Source: Chitinophaga niabensis
Lineage (GTDB): Bacteria > Bacteroidota > Bacteroidia > Chitinophagales > Chitinophagaceae
DNA: 64,000 nt
Direction of reading: 5' to 3'
Assembly: GCF_900129465.1 (NCBI RefSeq)
Contig: NZ_FSRA01000001.1
Location: 1,986,482-2,050,481 of the forward strand
Position numbers and translations under genes: made by a program. Below the pieces are notes generated by a model. It was not told the DNA's origin. It searched no databases and saw only the letters and a program-made list of their open reading frames with translations. Shown here piece after piece: positions 55,149-63,834 of this stretch. Numbering within the stretch: the stretch's first letter is position 1; every line of letters begins with the position of its first letter.

Positions 55149-55970
55149 TTATTTTAAGCCCAATAATTGATGATAAAGCTGCAGGTAGTCTGCCAGATCT
55201 TCATTGTCCTTTTTAAAAGGAACGATGATCTTACCTTTTTCTGCTTTCAGTTCGTCCACCAACTTTTTGTCCGCCTTGTCGCTGGCCACAACCACCGCAT
55301 CGGCATATTTGCATGCTCCTTTATTCAGCGCAGCATTGGTTCCTTCTTTATATAATTCCAGGTCTTTTTCTTTGATCTGGTTACTAATGATCGCTTTTTT
55401 CAGGAAAGTAGCGCCTAATTTCTCTTTAAATGAATTAGGCTCTAAGGAAAATACCGTTTTTGAATGGGCAAAAACAGGTTCTTTTTTATACGCCGTTTTT
55501 AAGTAAACGGGGATCAGGGAGGTCATCCAGCCACTGCAATGGATAATGTCAGGAGGCCAGCCAAATTTCTTTACGGTTTCCAGTGCACCTTTGCAAAAGA
55601 AGATCTCACGGGCTGCATTGTCATCGTAAAATTTTCCGTCATCGTCGTTAAATACCGCTTTACGTTTGAAATAATCTTCATTGTCCAGGAAGTAAACCTG
55701 CAACCTGGCATTAGGTAAGGAAGCAACCTTGATGATCAGCGGATAATCATCCCCGTCAATCACAATGTTGATCCCTGAAAGGCGCACCACTTCATGTAAT
55801 CTATGCCTGCGTTCATTAATACTTCCAAACCTCGGCATGATAACCCTCACCTCCAGACCGGCCTCATTGGATTTAATCGCCATCTTATTGACCATAGCCG
55901 CATAATCACTCAATTCAAGATAAGGCGACATCTCCTGGGCAATAAAAAGAATTCGTTTCTTTGTGGACAT
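55149..55970 (-). CDS. short glycogen/starch synthase-like protein (N-terminal GT5 domain only)
   Basis: 273 residues, against about 480 for glycogen synthase. It begins KKRILFIAQEMSPYLELSDYAAMVNK, corresponding to the GlgA start, but the usual K-x-G-G motif for ADP-glucose binding is replaced by a sequence with E-L-S-D. The PDIIHCSGWMTSLIPVYLK region corresponds to the GT5 stretch with the H-x-W pattern. The C-terminal nucleotide-binding half is missing and the last third is charged. I doubt that it has glycogen-synthase activity. It is divergent from panC, with a -33/-7 pair upstream. Function unknown. Confidence 0.68.
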   Translation of the reverse strand: MSTKKRILFIAQEMSPYLELSDYAAMVNKMAIKSNEAGLEVRVIMPRFGSINERRHRLHEVVRLSGINIVIDGDDYPLIIKVASLPNARLQVYFLDNEDYFKRKAVFNDDDGKFYDDNAAREIFFCKGALETVKKFGWPPDIIHCSGWMTSLIPVYLKTAYKKEPVFAHSKTVFSLEPNSFKEKLGATFLKKAIISNQIKEKDLELYKEGTNAALNKGACKYADAVVVASDKADKKLVDELKAEKGKIIVPFKKDNEDLADYLQLYHQLLGLK

Positions 55971-56011
55971 TTAATGCTGATTATTAATGCAGTTATTTTT
56001 AATTTGGCTTG

Positions 56012-56046
56012 CAAAACTACTAAATTTTTAGGTAAAATTGGCCAAA
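56012..56046 (-). promoter_or_regulatory. -33/-7 pair for the GT5-like gene
   Basis: Read on the minus strand: TTTG at 56046-56043 and TAGTTTTG at 56019-56012, a spacing of 23 bases, matching the Bacteroidota TTTG/TAnnTTTG promoter type. Confidence 0.45.
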
Positions 56047-56080
56047 TTGTCACTTTTAACATCCTTTTAAGCAAAGGTTT

Positions 56081-56950
56081 ATGTATCTATTCAAACAGGT
56101 AGCGGATCTGAGAGAGGCGCTGGAACACGAAAAAAAGGCAGGAAAACGGATCGGATTCGTTCCCACCATGGGAGCATTGCACCAGGGGCACATTTCCCTT
56201 ATCAGGCAAGCTAAAGCATTGACAGACATAGTAGTTTGCAGCATTTTTGTAAATCCTACACAATTTAATGACCCCAAAGATTTCGAGAAATATCCCATCA
56301 CCATTAAGGAAGATATCCTGAAATTAAATGATGCAGAAACAGATATATTATTTATACCATCCGTGGCAGAGATGTACCCGGAGGGTGTGAACGGCCTTCA
56401 CCTGCATTACGACTTCGGCTATGTTGAAACCGTACTGGAAGGCGCTTTTCGTAAGAACCATTTCCAGGGCGTGGGAATGGTGGTGCATAAACTGCTGGAC
56501 ATTGTACAGCCCCATGATCTTTTCATGGGCCAAAAGGATTTTCAGCAATGCATGATTATCAAGCGTTTACTGGAGATAACCGGAATTCCGTCTACATTAC
56601 ACATATGCCCTACCCTGCGGGAAAACGATGGTTTGGCCATGAGCAGCCGGAATATGCGCCTCAGCCAGACAGAAAGGCAAACCGCCACGCAGATCAGCCG
56701 TACTTTAACCTATATGAAGGAGCAACTCCGGCAACTTCCCTTTGATGTTTTAAAGCAGAATGCGCGCAAACAGTTGCAAGATGCTGGTTTTCAGCCAGAT
56801 TACGTAGAAATTGCAGATACAGATAACCTGCAGTTATTAGACAAACCCATTCACAAAGAGATGGTGATGCTCATCGCTGCCAAATTGGGTGAGGTCCGGC
56901 TGATCGATAATATGATCATCCCTTCAATGGCATCAATTCCCCTGTCATAA
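56081..56950 (+). CDS. panC: pantoate-beta-alanine ligase
   Basis: 289 residues. The nucleotidyltransferase signature H34-x-G-H37 is in MGALHQGHISL and the phosphate-loop MSSRNMRLS is near residue 184. PanC joins pantoate and beta-alanine with ATP in the pathway to coenzyme A. It is followed by panD after 74 bases. panB is 5 kb further on the same strand, separated by the YbhN-type gene and the polyphosphate genes; panE was not seen. Confidence 0.97.
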   Translation: MYLFKQVADLREALEHEKKAGKRIGFVPTMGALHQGHISLIRQAKALTDIVVCSIFVNPTQFNDPKDFEKYPITIKEDILKLNDAETDILFIPSVAEMYPEGVNGLHLHYDFGYVETVLEGAFRKNHFQGVGMVVHKLLDIVQPHDLFMGQKDFQQCMIIKRLLEITGIPSTLHICPTLRENDGLAMSSRNMRLSQTERQTATQISRTLTYMKEQLRQLPFDVLKQNARKQLQDAGFQPDYVEIADTDNLQLLDKPIHKEMVMLIAAKLGEVRLIDNMIIPSMASIPLS

Positions 56951-56999
56951 CAAAATCATAAAAGCAGCCGCACTGGCTTCCTATTATATAAAATTCCTC

Positions 57000-57007
57000 T
57001 ACCTTTG
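57000..57007 (+). promoter_or_regulatory. possible -7 box for panD
   Basis: TACCTTTG fits TAnnTTTG and lies 17 bases before the panD ATG. No clear -33 element. A start near 57014 would give a very short leader. The same octamer sits at 60627-60634 before the exopolyphosphatase gene. Confidence 0.4.
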
Positions 57008-57024
57008 CGGACTACACAAGAAAT

Positions 57025-57369
57025 ATGTTGATCGAAATTCTGAAATCTAAGATTCACAGGGCGGTAATTACGGAAGCCAATCTGAACTACGTGGGCAGTA
57101 TCACTATTGATGAAGATCTGATGGATGCAGCCAACCTGATAACTAATGAGAAAGTGCAGGTAGTAAACGTAAACAATGGCGAACGCCTGGAAACGTATGT
57201 CATTAAAGGCAAACGCGGCTCCGGCGTAATATGCATGAACGGCCCTGCGGCCCGCCTCGTACAGGTAGGCGATGTAGTGATCATTATATCCTACGCCACC
57301 ATAGATTTCGAAGAAGCAAAAAAATTCACTCCTGTAGCCGTTTTCCCAAAGGAAGGCAATAAACTCTAA
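57025..57369 (+). CDS. panD: aspartate 1-decarboxylase
   Basis: 114 residues, full length. The self-cleavage site of this pyruvoyl enzyme is G24-S25 in [12 protein letters not shown], with K9, H11 and R12 near the N-terminus ([16 protein letters not shown]). It makes beta-alanine from aspartate for PanC. It follows panC and precedes the YbhN-type gene by 12 bases, so all three may be read together, though a possible own -7 box is present. Confidence 0.97.
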   Translation: MLIEILKSKIHRAVITEANLNYVGSITIDEDLMDAANLITNEKVQVVNVNNGERLETYVIKGKRGSGVICMNGPAARLVQVGDVVIIISYATIDFEEAKKFTPVAVFPKEGNKL

Positions 57370-57381
57370 GAGAGGTTCGAT

Positions 57382-58380
57382 ATGGCCATGCCCAAAGCGC
57401 TTAAAAATGTACTGAAATTCTTTGTTTTTTTAAGCATTGGACTGCTCATGATCTGGCTTGCCCTGAAGGACATGACGCCTAAGGACTACCAGGATGTGAA
57501 GACCGCTTTCCTCAGCGGTAACTACTGGCTCATTATCCCCGCTTTCATCATCGGCATAGGCAGCCACCTTTCCCGCGCACTGCGCTGGCGCATACTCATA
57601 GAAACACAGGGGTTTAAACCCGGCGTACTGAATACCTTTTTTGCCGTGATGGTAGGTTACCTCGTGAATATGGGCGTGCCCCGCCTCGGCGAAATTGCCC
57701 GTTGCGGTGTACTCGCCAATTATGAAAAGATCCCGGCAGACAAGCTGATAGGTACCATGATCGCAGAAAGAGCGCTGGACCTATGCTGCCTCATGCTCGT
57801 ATTCCTCATTTGCTTCCTCCTGCAGATAGATATTGTACTGGCCTTCCTGAATGCTGAAGTATGGCCTAACATGGCCAAAATGAACGGATCAAAGCTCCTC
57901 ATTGTACTGGCCATAGCATTGGTGGCAATAGCCGTATTGATATTCCTCTTCAAACGTTTTGCCGCTTCCAGGGCCGCTATTAAATTGCGCGCATTGCTGA
58001 GGGGTGTACTGGAAGGCGTGCTTTCCATTGGTAAAATGGATAAAAAGAAACTGTTCTGGTTCATCATCCATACACTCTGCATCTGGGCACAATACCTGGC
58101 CATGCTGTATGTAGGTTTCCTTTGCCTCCCCGCTACCCGGGAACTGGGCTTTACCGCGGCACTCACCGTACTGGCGTTAGGCAGTATAGCCATGATCGTT
58201 AGCCCCGGCGGCATAGGCGTATATCCTTACCTTGTTCAGAAAACACTCCTCTTATATAATATAGCACTTCCCATCGGCTGGGCTTTCGGCTGGATCATCT
58301 GGGGAGCACAAACCCTGCTTATCTGCCTGCTGGGGCTTATGTCCTTTATCTGGCTGCCCATTCACAACAAAAAAGCGTAA
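57382..58380 (+). CDS. YbhN/lysylphosphatidylglycerol synthase-type membrane protein (UPF0104)
   Basis: 332 residues, about eight membrane segments. The family core is visible as FIIGIGSHLSRALRWRILIE, VGYLVNMGVPRLGEIARCGVL and ISPGG-like MIVSPGGIGVYPYLVQKTLL. The family includes the membrane part of MprF (a lipid flippase) and YbhN proteins; what it moves here is unknown. It begins 12 bases after panD, and this placement is probably only operon packing. Confidence 0.85.
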   Translation: MAMPKALKNVLKFFVFLSIGLLMIWLALKDMTPKDYQDVKTAFLSGNYWLIIPAFIIGIGSHLSRALRWRILIETQGFKPGVLNTFFAVMVGYLVNMGVPRLGEIARCGVLANYEKIPADKLIGTMIAERALDLCCLMLVFLICFLLQIDIVLAFLNAEVWPNMAKMNGSKLLIVLAIALVAIAVLIFLFKRFAASRAAIKLRALLRGVLEGVLSIGKMDKKKLFWFIIHTLCIWAQYLAMLYVGFLCLPATRELGFTAALTVLALGSIAMIVSPGGIGVYPYLVQKTLLLYNIALPIGWAFGWIIWGAQTLLICLLGLMSFIWLPIHNKKA

Positions 58381-58439
58381 CTTAATAATAAGTTAACACC
58401 GGCTATACAGTCTGGCGATCAGTTTTTTATAACTTTTGC

Positions 58440-58459
58440 GGGCATTTAACTATATGCCC
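58440..58459 (+). promoter_or_regulatory. small hairpin in the ppk1 leader
   Basis: GGGCAT (58440-58445) and ATGCCC (58454-58459) form a 6-bp stem with an 8-base loop, about 28 bases before the ppk1 start. It lacks a T-run, so it is not a terminator. A role in translation is only possible. Confidence 0.35.
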
Positions 58460-58481
58460 TTGCAATGCTTCGTAAAAACAT

Positions 58482-60635
58482 GTGAATATGAGTATGGACT
58501 CTAATGCTGCTCCTGTACCGGTGAAAGAAAAAAAGATACCGGTGAAAAAAGTTACCAAGTTAAAGACCGTTTCCAAAAAGATAAAGACCATTGTAAGGGA
58601 TATCAGCTGGCTTTCATTCAATGCCCGTGTATTACAGGAAGCAGCAGACACTACCGTTCCGCTCCTGGAAAGGATCCGCTTCCTGGGTATTTTCTCCAAT
58701 AACCTGGATGAATTCTTCCGTGTAAGGGTAGCCACCTTAAAAAGAATGGGCGCAGTAGGCAAAACCGCCAAGATGCACCTGGAAGAAAATCCCGACCAGA
58801 TCCTGGAAGAGATCCAGCGTACCGTACTCAGCCAGCAGCAGGAGTTTAACCGCATCTGGAAAGAGATAGAAGAAGCCCTCAGGAACGAAAGGATCTTCCT
58901 GCATACAGAAAAACAACTCAACAGGGAACAGCAGAAATATGTGCAGGATTACTTCAATGAAGAAGTACGCACCAATATCATTCCCCTGATGATAGAAAGT
59001 ATCCCGCACATGCCTTACCTGCGGGATAAATCCATCTACCTGGCCATTGTACTGGCAAAAGAAGATAATTCCGTTCGCCAGAAGTTTGCGCTCATTGAAA
59101 TACCGGCATCTGTTCTCCCCCGCTTCCTCATTCTCCCTTCCAAAGAAGGTGAGCATGACATTATGCTGCTGGAGGACGTGATCCGTTACAACCTGCCGCA
59201 TATCTTCTCCTACTTCGGTTATAATAAGTTCTCTTCCTACATCATCAAAGTGACCAGGGATGCAGAACTGGATATAGACAACGATATTGCTACCAGCATC
59301 ATTCACCAGATAGAAAAAGGGCTCAAGGCCCGCAGGAAAGGCAAACCCGTACGCTTCATCTACGATCAGCAGATAGATCCCCTCCTGCTGGAATTCCTGA
59401 TGCGCAGGATGGGGCTTTCCAAAAAAGACAATCTTATTCCCGGTGGCAGGATCCATAACTTCAAAGACTTTATGGATTTCCCCGCAAAGGTGTTCACACG
59501 GGAACGCATGCACCGCAAAACCTTTATCCATCCACTGTTCCAGAATGCGCCCAGCGTAATGCAGGTGATTGCTCAAAGTGATGTGATGCTGCACTTCCCC
59601 TATCATTCCTTTGATACCATCATCGATCTGCTGCGGGAAGCAGCCATGGACCCGAATGTAACCACCATCAAAATAACCGCCTACCGCCTCGCTAAAAACA
59701 GTAAGATCATCAACGCCCTTATCAATGCCGTACGCAATGGCAAACAAGTGTCTGTTGTGCTGGAACTCCGCGCCAGGTTCGACGAAGAGGCTAACTTAAA
59801 ATGGAAGGAAAGACTGGAAGAAGAAGGTGTGAAGGTATTGTTTGGCGTACCCGGCATGAAAGTACATGCCAAGCTATGCGTGATCAAAAAACGCATTGCC
59901 AATAAAACAGTGCAGTATGGTTTTGTGAGTACCGGCAACCTCAATGAAAAAACAGCCAAATTATACGGCGATCATTGCCTGCTCACCACCAACCGGAACG
60001 TGATGGCAGACATCAACCGCATCTTCACTTTCCTGGAGAACAGGAGCCATGATGAAAAGATCCTGCATGCCTGTAAAACCCTGATAGTGAGCCCGCATAA
60101 TATGCGCAAGTTCTTTGTGCGGATGATAGAACGTGAGATACGCAATGCACAGCGCAAAAAGAAAGCTTCCATCATTCTCAAAATGAATTCATTATCAGAT
60201 GAGGAACTGATCTCAAAATTGTACGATGCCGCCAAAGCAGGTGTAACCGTACAGCTGATCATCAGGGGCATCTGCTGTGCCTTCACAGAGAATAAAAAAT
60301 GGAAGAAAGATATGGAGGCCATCAGTATCGTGGATGAATACCTGGAACATGCCAGGGTATTCATTTTCCACAACAACGGCCATGAGCGGGTATTCCTCGC
60401 CTCATCCGACTGGATGGTGCGCAACCTGGACCACCGCGTGGAAGCTGCAGTGTCCATCGAAAATAATTCCATCAAAAAAGAATTAATAGAGATCCTGAAC
60501 ATCCAGCTAAACAGCAATGTGAAAGTGCGCGTGCTGGACAATGAGCAGCAAAATGCCTATAAACACACCACTGGCCGCAAGATGCGGGCACAGGTGGAAA
60601 TATTCAAATACCTCCACGAAAAAACATACCTTTGA
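58482..60635 (+). CDS. ppk1: polyphosphate kinase 1
   Basis: 717 residues from a GTG at 58482; an ATG two codons later (58488) may be the true start. After a lysine-rich head (residues 10-36) comes ISWLSFNARVLQEA, then LGIFSNNLDEFFRVRVATL. The phosphorylated histidine is in KVHAKLCVIKK, and the second active-site histidine region is HERVFLASSDWMVRNLDHRVE. It makes polyphosphate from ATP. It is followed by the exopolyphosphatase gene after 34 bases, so making and breaking of polyphosphate are encoded together. Confidence 0.95.
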   Translation: MNMSMDSNAAPVPVKEKKIPVKKVTKLKTVSKKIKTIVRDISWLSFNARVLQEAADTTVPLLERIRFLGIFSNNLDEFFRVRVATLKRMGAVGKTAKMHLEENPDQILEEIQRTVLSQQQEFNRIWKEIEEALRNERIFLHTEKQLNREQQKYVQDYFNEEVRTNIIPLMIESIPHMPYLRDKSIYLAIVLAKEDNSVRQKFALIEIPASVLPRFLILPSKEGEHDIMLLEDVIRYNLPHIFSYFGYNKFSSYIIKVTRDAELDIDNDIATSIIHQIEKGLKARRKGKPVRFIYDQQIDPLLLEFLMRRMGLSKKDNLIPGGRIHNFKDFMDFPAKVFTRERMHRKTFIHPLFQNAPSVMQVIAQSDVMLHFPYHSFDTIIDLLREAAMDPNVTTIKITAYRLAKNSKIINALINAVRNGKQVSVVLELRARFDEEANLKWKERLEEEGVKVLFGVPGMKVHAKLCVIKKRIANKTVQYGFVSTGNLNEKTAKLYGDHCLLTTNRNVMADINRIFTFLENRSHDEKILHACKTLIVSPHNMRKFFVRMIEREIRNAQRKKKASIILKMNSLSDEELISKLYDAAKAGVTVQLIIRGICCAFTENKKWKKDMEAISIVDEYLEHARVFIFHNNGHERVFLASSDWMVRNLDHRVEAAVSIENNSIKKELIEILNIQLNSNVKVRVLDNEQQNAYKHTTGRKMRAQVEIFKYLHEKTYL

Positions 60636-60669
60636 CGCATTCCACAAAACAAAGAAAGGGATGTAGCAC

Positions 60670-61563
60670 ATGAAGCTGGCAGCTATAGACATCGGTTCCA
60701 ACGCCGCACGTTTGTTAATATCAGAAGCATCTCCCAAAGCAAACGGCGAGATGGATTTCACCAAAGTAAACCTGGTGCGCGTGCCGCTGCGTTTAGGCAT
60801 AGACGTTTTTGCTACCGGCACCATCTCCGTGAAGCGGGCAGACAGCCTTGTGAATACCATCAAAGCCTATAAACTGCTGCTGGACGTATACGAAGTAAAA
60901 TACCTGAAAGCTGCCGCCACCTCCGCCATGCGCGATGCCACCAACGGCCTGCAGATCCTGGAGAGGGTGAAACGGGAAACAGGGATGGACATCCGCGTGA
61001 TCACCGGCCAGGAAGAAGCCTCTTATATATATGAGAACCATGTGGCAGAAAACATGGATAAAACCAAAAGTTATCTCTATATAGATGTAGGCGGCGGCAG
61101 TACAGAACTCACTTTATTCAGCGGCAACCGCCTGGTATTCAAAGAATCCTTCAACATCGGCACCATCCGCCTGCTACAGAACAAAGTAACGGAGCAGCAC
61201 TGGCAGCAAATGAAGGATTTCCTGAAAACACAGCTCCGCGGGAATAACCAGGTGATTGCCATCGGTTCCGGTGGTAACATCAACAAGATATTCTCCCTTT
61301 CCAAACGGAAAGAAGGCAAACCCCTTTCTTTAGACCTGCTCAAAGACTATTATAAAGAATTCAGCAGCTTTTCCGTGGAAGAACGCATCCATCTCTACAA
61401 TCTCCGGGAAGACCGCGCAGACGTGATCGTACCTGCTTTGCAGATCTATGTGAACGTAATGCGCTGGACAGATATCATGGAAATATTCGTACCCAAGATC
61501 GGTCTCGCCGATGGTTTGGTACGTTCGCTCTACAATGAGATACATCAGCTAAAAATGCAATAA
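60670..61563 (+). CDS. ppx: Ppx/GppA-type exopolyphosphatase
   Basis: 297 residues: AAIDIGSNAARLLI (phosphate 1 region), then VITGQEEASYIYE and DVGGGSTELTLFSGN, the actin-fold phosphate-binding motifs of Ppx/GppA. It is about 200 residues shorter than E. coli Ppx and contains only the ASKHA domains, as is usual in many bacteria. It hydrolyses polyphosphate or pppGpp; which is preferred is not clear. A TACCTTTG -7 box overlaps the ppk1 stop. In-frame ATG-TAG occurs 9 bases before its start. Confidence 0.92.
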   Translation: MKLAAIDIGSNAARLLISEASPKANGEMDFTKVNLVRVPLRLGIDVFATGTISVKRADSLVNTIKAYKLLLDVYEVKYLKAAATSAMRDATNGLQILERVKRETGMDIRVITGQEEASYIYENHVAENMDKTKSYLYIDVGGGSTELTLFSGNRLVFKESFNIGTIRLLQNKVTEQHWQQMKDFLKTQLRGNNQVIAIGSGGNINKIFSLSKRKEGKPLSLDLLKDYYKEFSSFSVEERIHLYNLREDRADVIVPALQIYVNVMRWTDIMEIFVPKIGLADGLVRSLYNEIHQLKMQ

Positions 61564-61637
61564 GCTCCCGCTCTTCAAAAAATAGTGCACAAATCCGATT
61601 AATATTGCAACTTTGTGCATTCTAATACCATAACGCA

Positions 61638-62456
61638 ATGTCTGCTGCAAGTAAAGAGATCAAGCGCATCACCACACACATCCTGCAAAAAATGAAAATG
61701 GACGGAGAGCGTATTTCCATGCTCACCGCTTACGATTTTTCTATGGCAGGGATCCTGGATGATGCAGGAATAGACATATTACTGGTAGGAGATTCCGCCT
61801 CCAATGTAATGGCTGGTCACGAAACCACGCTGCCTATTACGCTGGACCAGATGATCTACCACGCCGCATCCGTAGTAAGGGCCATCAAACGCAGTTTTGT
61901 AGTGGTAGACCTTCCCTTCGGTTCCTACCAGGGCAACTCCAAAGAAGCCCTGATATCCACCATCCGCATCATGAAGGAAACCGGTGCGCATGGCGTAAAG
62001 ATAGAAGGTGGCGAAGAAGTGATAGAATCCGTGAAAAGGATCATCAGCTCAGGTGTTCCGGTAATGGGGCACTTAGGCTTAACGCCACAGTCCATTTACA
62101 AATTTGGCACCTACGCCGTACGTGCCACGGACGATACAGAAGCCCAGAAACTGCTCAAAGATGCCAAACTGCTGCAGGAAGCAGGTGCATTTGCCATTGT
62201 ACTGGAAAAGATCCCTGCCCTGCTGGCCAAACAGGTGGCAGAGGAACTGACCATTCCCGTGATCGGCATCGGCGCCGGTAAATATGTGGATGGCCAGGTG
62301 CTGGTGATGCACGATATGCTGGGCATCAACAAAGAGTTCAAGCCCCGTTTCCTGCGCCGCTACCTGAACCTTTATGATGATATCTTCAAAGCTACCCAGC
62401 AATATATCCACGATATCAAAAGCCGGGACTTTCCTAACGATCAGGAACAATACTAA
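61638..62456 (+). CDS. panB: ketopantoate hydroxymethyltransferase
   Basis: 272 residues, full length. [29 protein letters not shown] carries the metal-binding aspartate; the KIEGGEEV and [21 protein letters not shown] stretches are conserved. It transfers a hydroxymethyl group from methylenetetrahydrofolate to 2-oxoisovalerate, the first step to pantothenate. Upstream, TGCACAAA (61586-61593) and TTTGTGCA (61612-61619) form an 8-bp inverted repeat 18 bases apart, possibly a control site. A strong terminator follows. Confidence 0.97.
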   Translation: MSAASKEIKRITTHILQKMKMDGERISMLTAYDFSMAGILDDAGIDILLVGDSASNVMAGHETTLPITLDQMIYHAASVVRAIKRSFVVVDLPFGSYQGNSKEALISTIRIMKETGAHGVKIEGGEEVIESVKRIISSGVPVMGHLGLTPQSIYKFGTYAVRATDDTEAQKLLKDAKLLQEAGAFAIVLEKIPALLAKQVAEELTIPVIGIGAGKYVDGQVLVMHDMLGINKEFKPRFLRRYLNLYDDIFKATQQYIHDIKSRDFPNDQEQY

Positions 62457-62462
62457 GGCTGC

Positions 62463-62510
62463 AAAACAGGAGTTTTAACATCTTTTAAAGGGCTAAAACT
62501 CCTGTTTTTC
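62463..62510 (+). terminator. terminator of panB
   Basis: AAAACAGGAGTTTTA (62463-62477) pairs exactly with TAAAACTCCTGTTTT (62494-62508), 16-base loop, followed by TTCTTAT. Confidence 0.9.
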
Positions 62511-62524
62511 TTATATTCGCTGTT

Positions 62525-62596
62525 GTGAACACATTGTTGAACATACAGCTATCACTCCTCTCCTTTCTGCGCAGCACCTGCTCGCATGTGCCCTGA
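62525..62596 (+). CDS. possible 23-residue leader peptide upstream of DUF1338 gene
   Basis: GTG at 62525 opens a 23-codon frame that ends TGA at 62594-62596, 58 bases before the DUF1338 start. The product begins MNTLLNIQLSLLSFLRS and ends with TCSHVP. It sits just after the panB terminator in an otherwise non-coding stretch. The frame could be chance. Its position and size fit an attenuating upstream frame; I do not know a named family for it. Confidence 0.35.
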   Translation: MNTLLNIQLSLLSFLRSTCSHVP

Positions 62597-62654
62597 GTGC
62601 CTGCTATTTACCCCTTTTTCCGCAGGACCCATATTCAAATCTAAACTTATACAA

Positions 62655-63548
62655 ATGACAACACTGGAAACAGTCTTAAATGGCCTTATGAGCCGTTATA
62701 AGGAGCGCGTGCCCGATGTGGGTGCCATTATCAACGCCATGATAAAAGAGGGCGTTATAAGCCACGCAAATGACATTGAGAACGATCATATTGCCTTCCG
62801 CACCCTGGGTGTGGAACATTTAGGCATTCAATCCCTCGAAAAGATCTTCCTCCATTACGGTTATACCAAAATGGAATACTATAACTTCCCCGAAAAGAAA
62901 CTGGATGCTTACTGGTATGCTCCCCCGTCCGAGCAATATCCCCGCATCTTCATCTCTGAGCTGCGTGTAAAAGAGCTAAGCCCTGAAGCGCAACAGATCA
63001 TCAAAAGCTACACCAACGAAGTAAAGCAGGACCCGGTGAACAACCTGGACCTCGATAACGGTGCAGCCGTAGATACTTTCCTGCACAGCGCCCTCTGGCA
63101 TACGCCTACTCTGCAGGATTATAAAACCCTTGCTGCCGAAAGCGAATATGCAGCCTGGGTGATCTACAACCGTTATTACCTGAACCACTTCACCGTGAGT
63201 GTACATAACCTCAAAGCAGGCTATAACACCGTTGCGGACTTTAATATCTTTTTAGAACGAAATGGTTTTCACCTCAATGATTCCGGCGGGAAGATCAAAA
63301 CCAGTCCGGATAAAGGCCTGCTCCAAAGCTCCACCGTTGCCCGCATGATAGAAGCCACTTTTGCGAATGAGGAAAAACATGCTATCGCAGGCTCTTATGT
63401 AGAGTTTGCCGAACGCCGCGTGTTACCTCAATTTGCGCATTTACCGGCTGCAGAGATCAAACGCAAACATCGCAGAGAGGGCTTTGAAGCGAATAATGCG
63501 GATAAGATCTTTGAGAGTACTTATTCTACGCAGACGGGGAAAGTGTAA
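62655..63548 (+). CDS. DUF1338 / 2-oxoadipate dioxygenase-decarboxylase (HglS-type)
   Basis: About 297 residues from the ATG at 62655 (MTTLETVLNGL); an in-frame ATG at 62586 would add 23 residues (with a CPEC piece) and overlap the possible leader frame, so I prefer the inner start. The metal ligands expected in this family are seen as NDHIAFRTLG (His), FISELRVKEL (Glu), NHFTVSVHNL and YVEFAERRVLP (Glu). HglS uses iron and oxygen to turn 2-oxoadipate into 2-hydroxyglutarate in lysine breakdown; other members may use other 2-oxoacids. Confidence 0.87.
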   Translation: MTTLETVLNGLMSRYKERVPDVGAIINAMIKEGVISHANDIENDHIAFRTLGVEHLGIQSLEKIFLHYGYTKMEYYNFPEKKLDAYWYAPPSEQYPRIFISELRVKELSPEAQQIIKSYTNEVKQDPVNNLDLDNGAAVDTFLHSALWHTPTLQDYKTLAAESEYAAWVIYNRYYLNHFTVSVHNLKAGYNTVADFNIFLERNGFHLNDSGGKIKTSPDKGLLQSSTVARMIEATFANEEKHAIAGSYVEFAERRVLPQFAHLPAAEIKRKHRREGFEANNADKIFESTYSTQTGKV

Positions 63549-63632
63549 AATTACGCGGATGAGTTGTCCGGCACAAATGAACCCGCCGCTTTTGCCGGAT
63601 TATGCCGGGAAAAAGTTTTCCCTGCTGCGGCA

Positions 63633-63731
63633 TAGTGCGTTCATAGTGTATTGGTAGTGCGTTCTAATAGCGCTGGTAGTGTATTGATAGTGTATTCTAA
63701 TAGCGCTGGTAGTGTATTGATAGTACGGTGA
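63633..63731. repeat. tandem array of nine 11-bp units
   Basis: Nine consecutive 11-mers: TAGTGCGTTCA, TAGTGTATTGG, TAGTGCGTTCT, AATAGCGCTGG, TAGTGTATTGA, TAGTGTATTCT, AATAGCGCTGG, TAGTGTATTGA, TAGTACGGTGA. Units 3-5 and 6-8 form a 33-bp pair (63655-63687, 63688-63720) differing in two bases. The array lies in non-coding DNA 84 bases after the DUF1338 stop. Confidence 0.85.
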
Positions 63732-63794
63732 ATATACGGATGCTAAGCCCGCGAGAAGCATATGAGAAGCAGTAATACAGTATTGGAAGATATT

Positions 63795-63834
63795 AAAAAA
63801 ATCCCCCGGGTAATATTGCCTCGGGGGATTTTTA
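63795..63834. terminator. strong bidirectional hairpin terminator
   Basis: AAAAAATCCCCCG (63795-63807) pairs with CGGGGGATTTTT (63822-63833). A- and T-runs lie on both sides. It may end the DUF1338 transcript, about 250 bases after the stop, and/or a minus-strand gene beginning beyond the window. Confidence 0.88.

Noticed and set aside
58737..59747. 336-codon minus-strand frame opposite ppk1
   Set aside because: The ppk1 reading is certain; the antisense frame has no domain and is long only because of codon bias.
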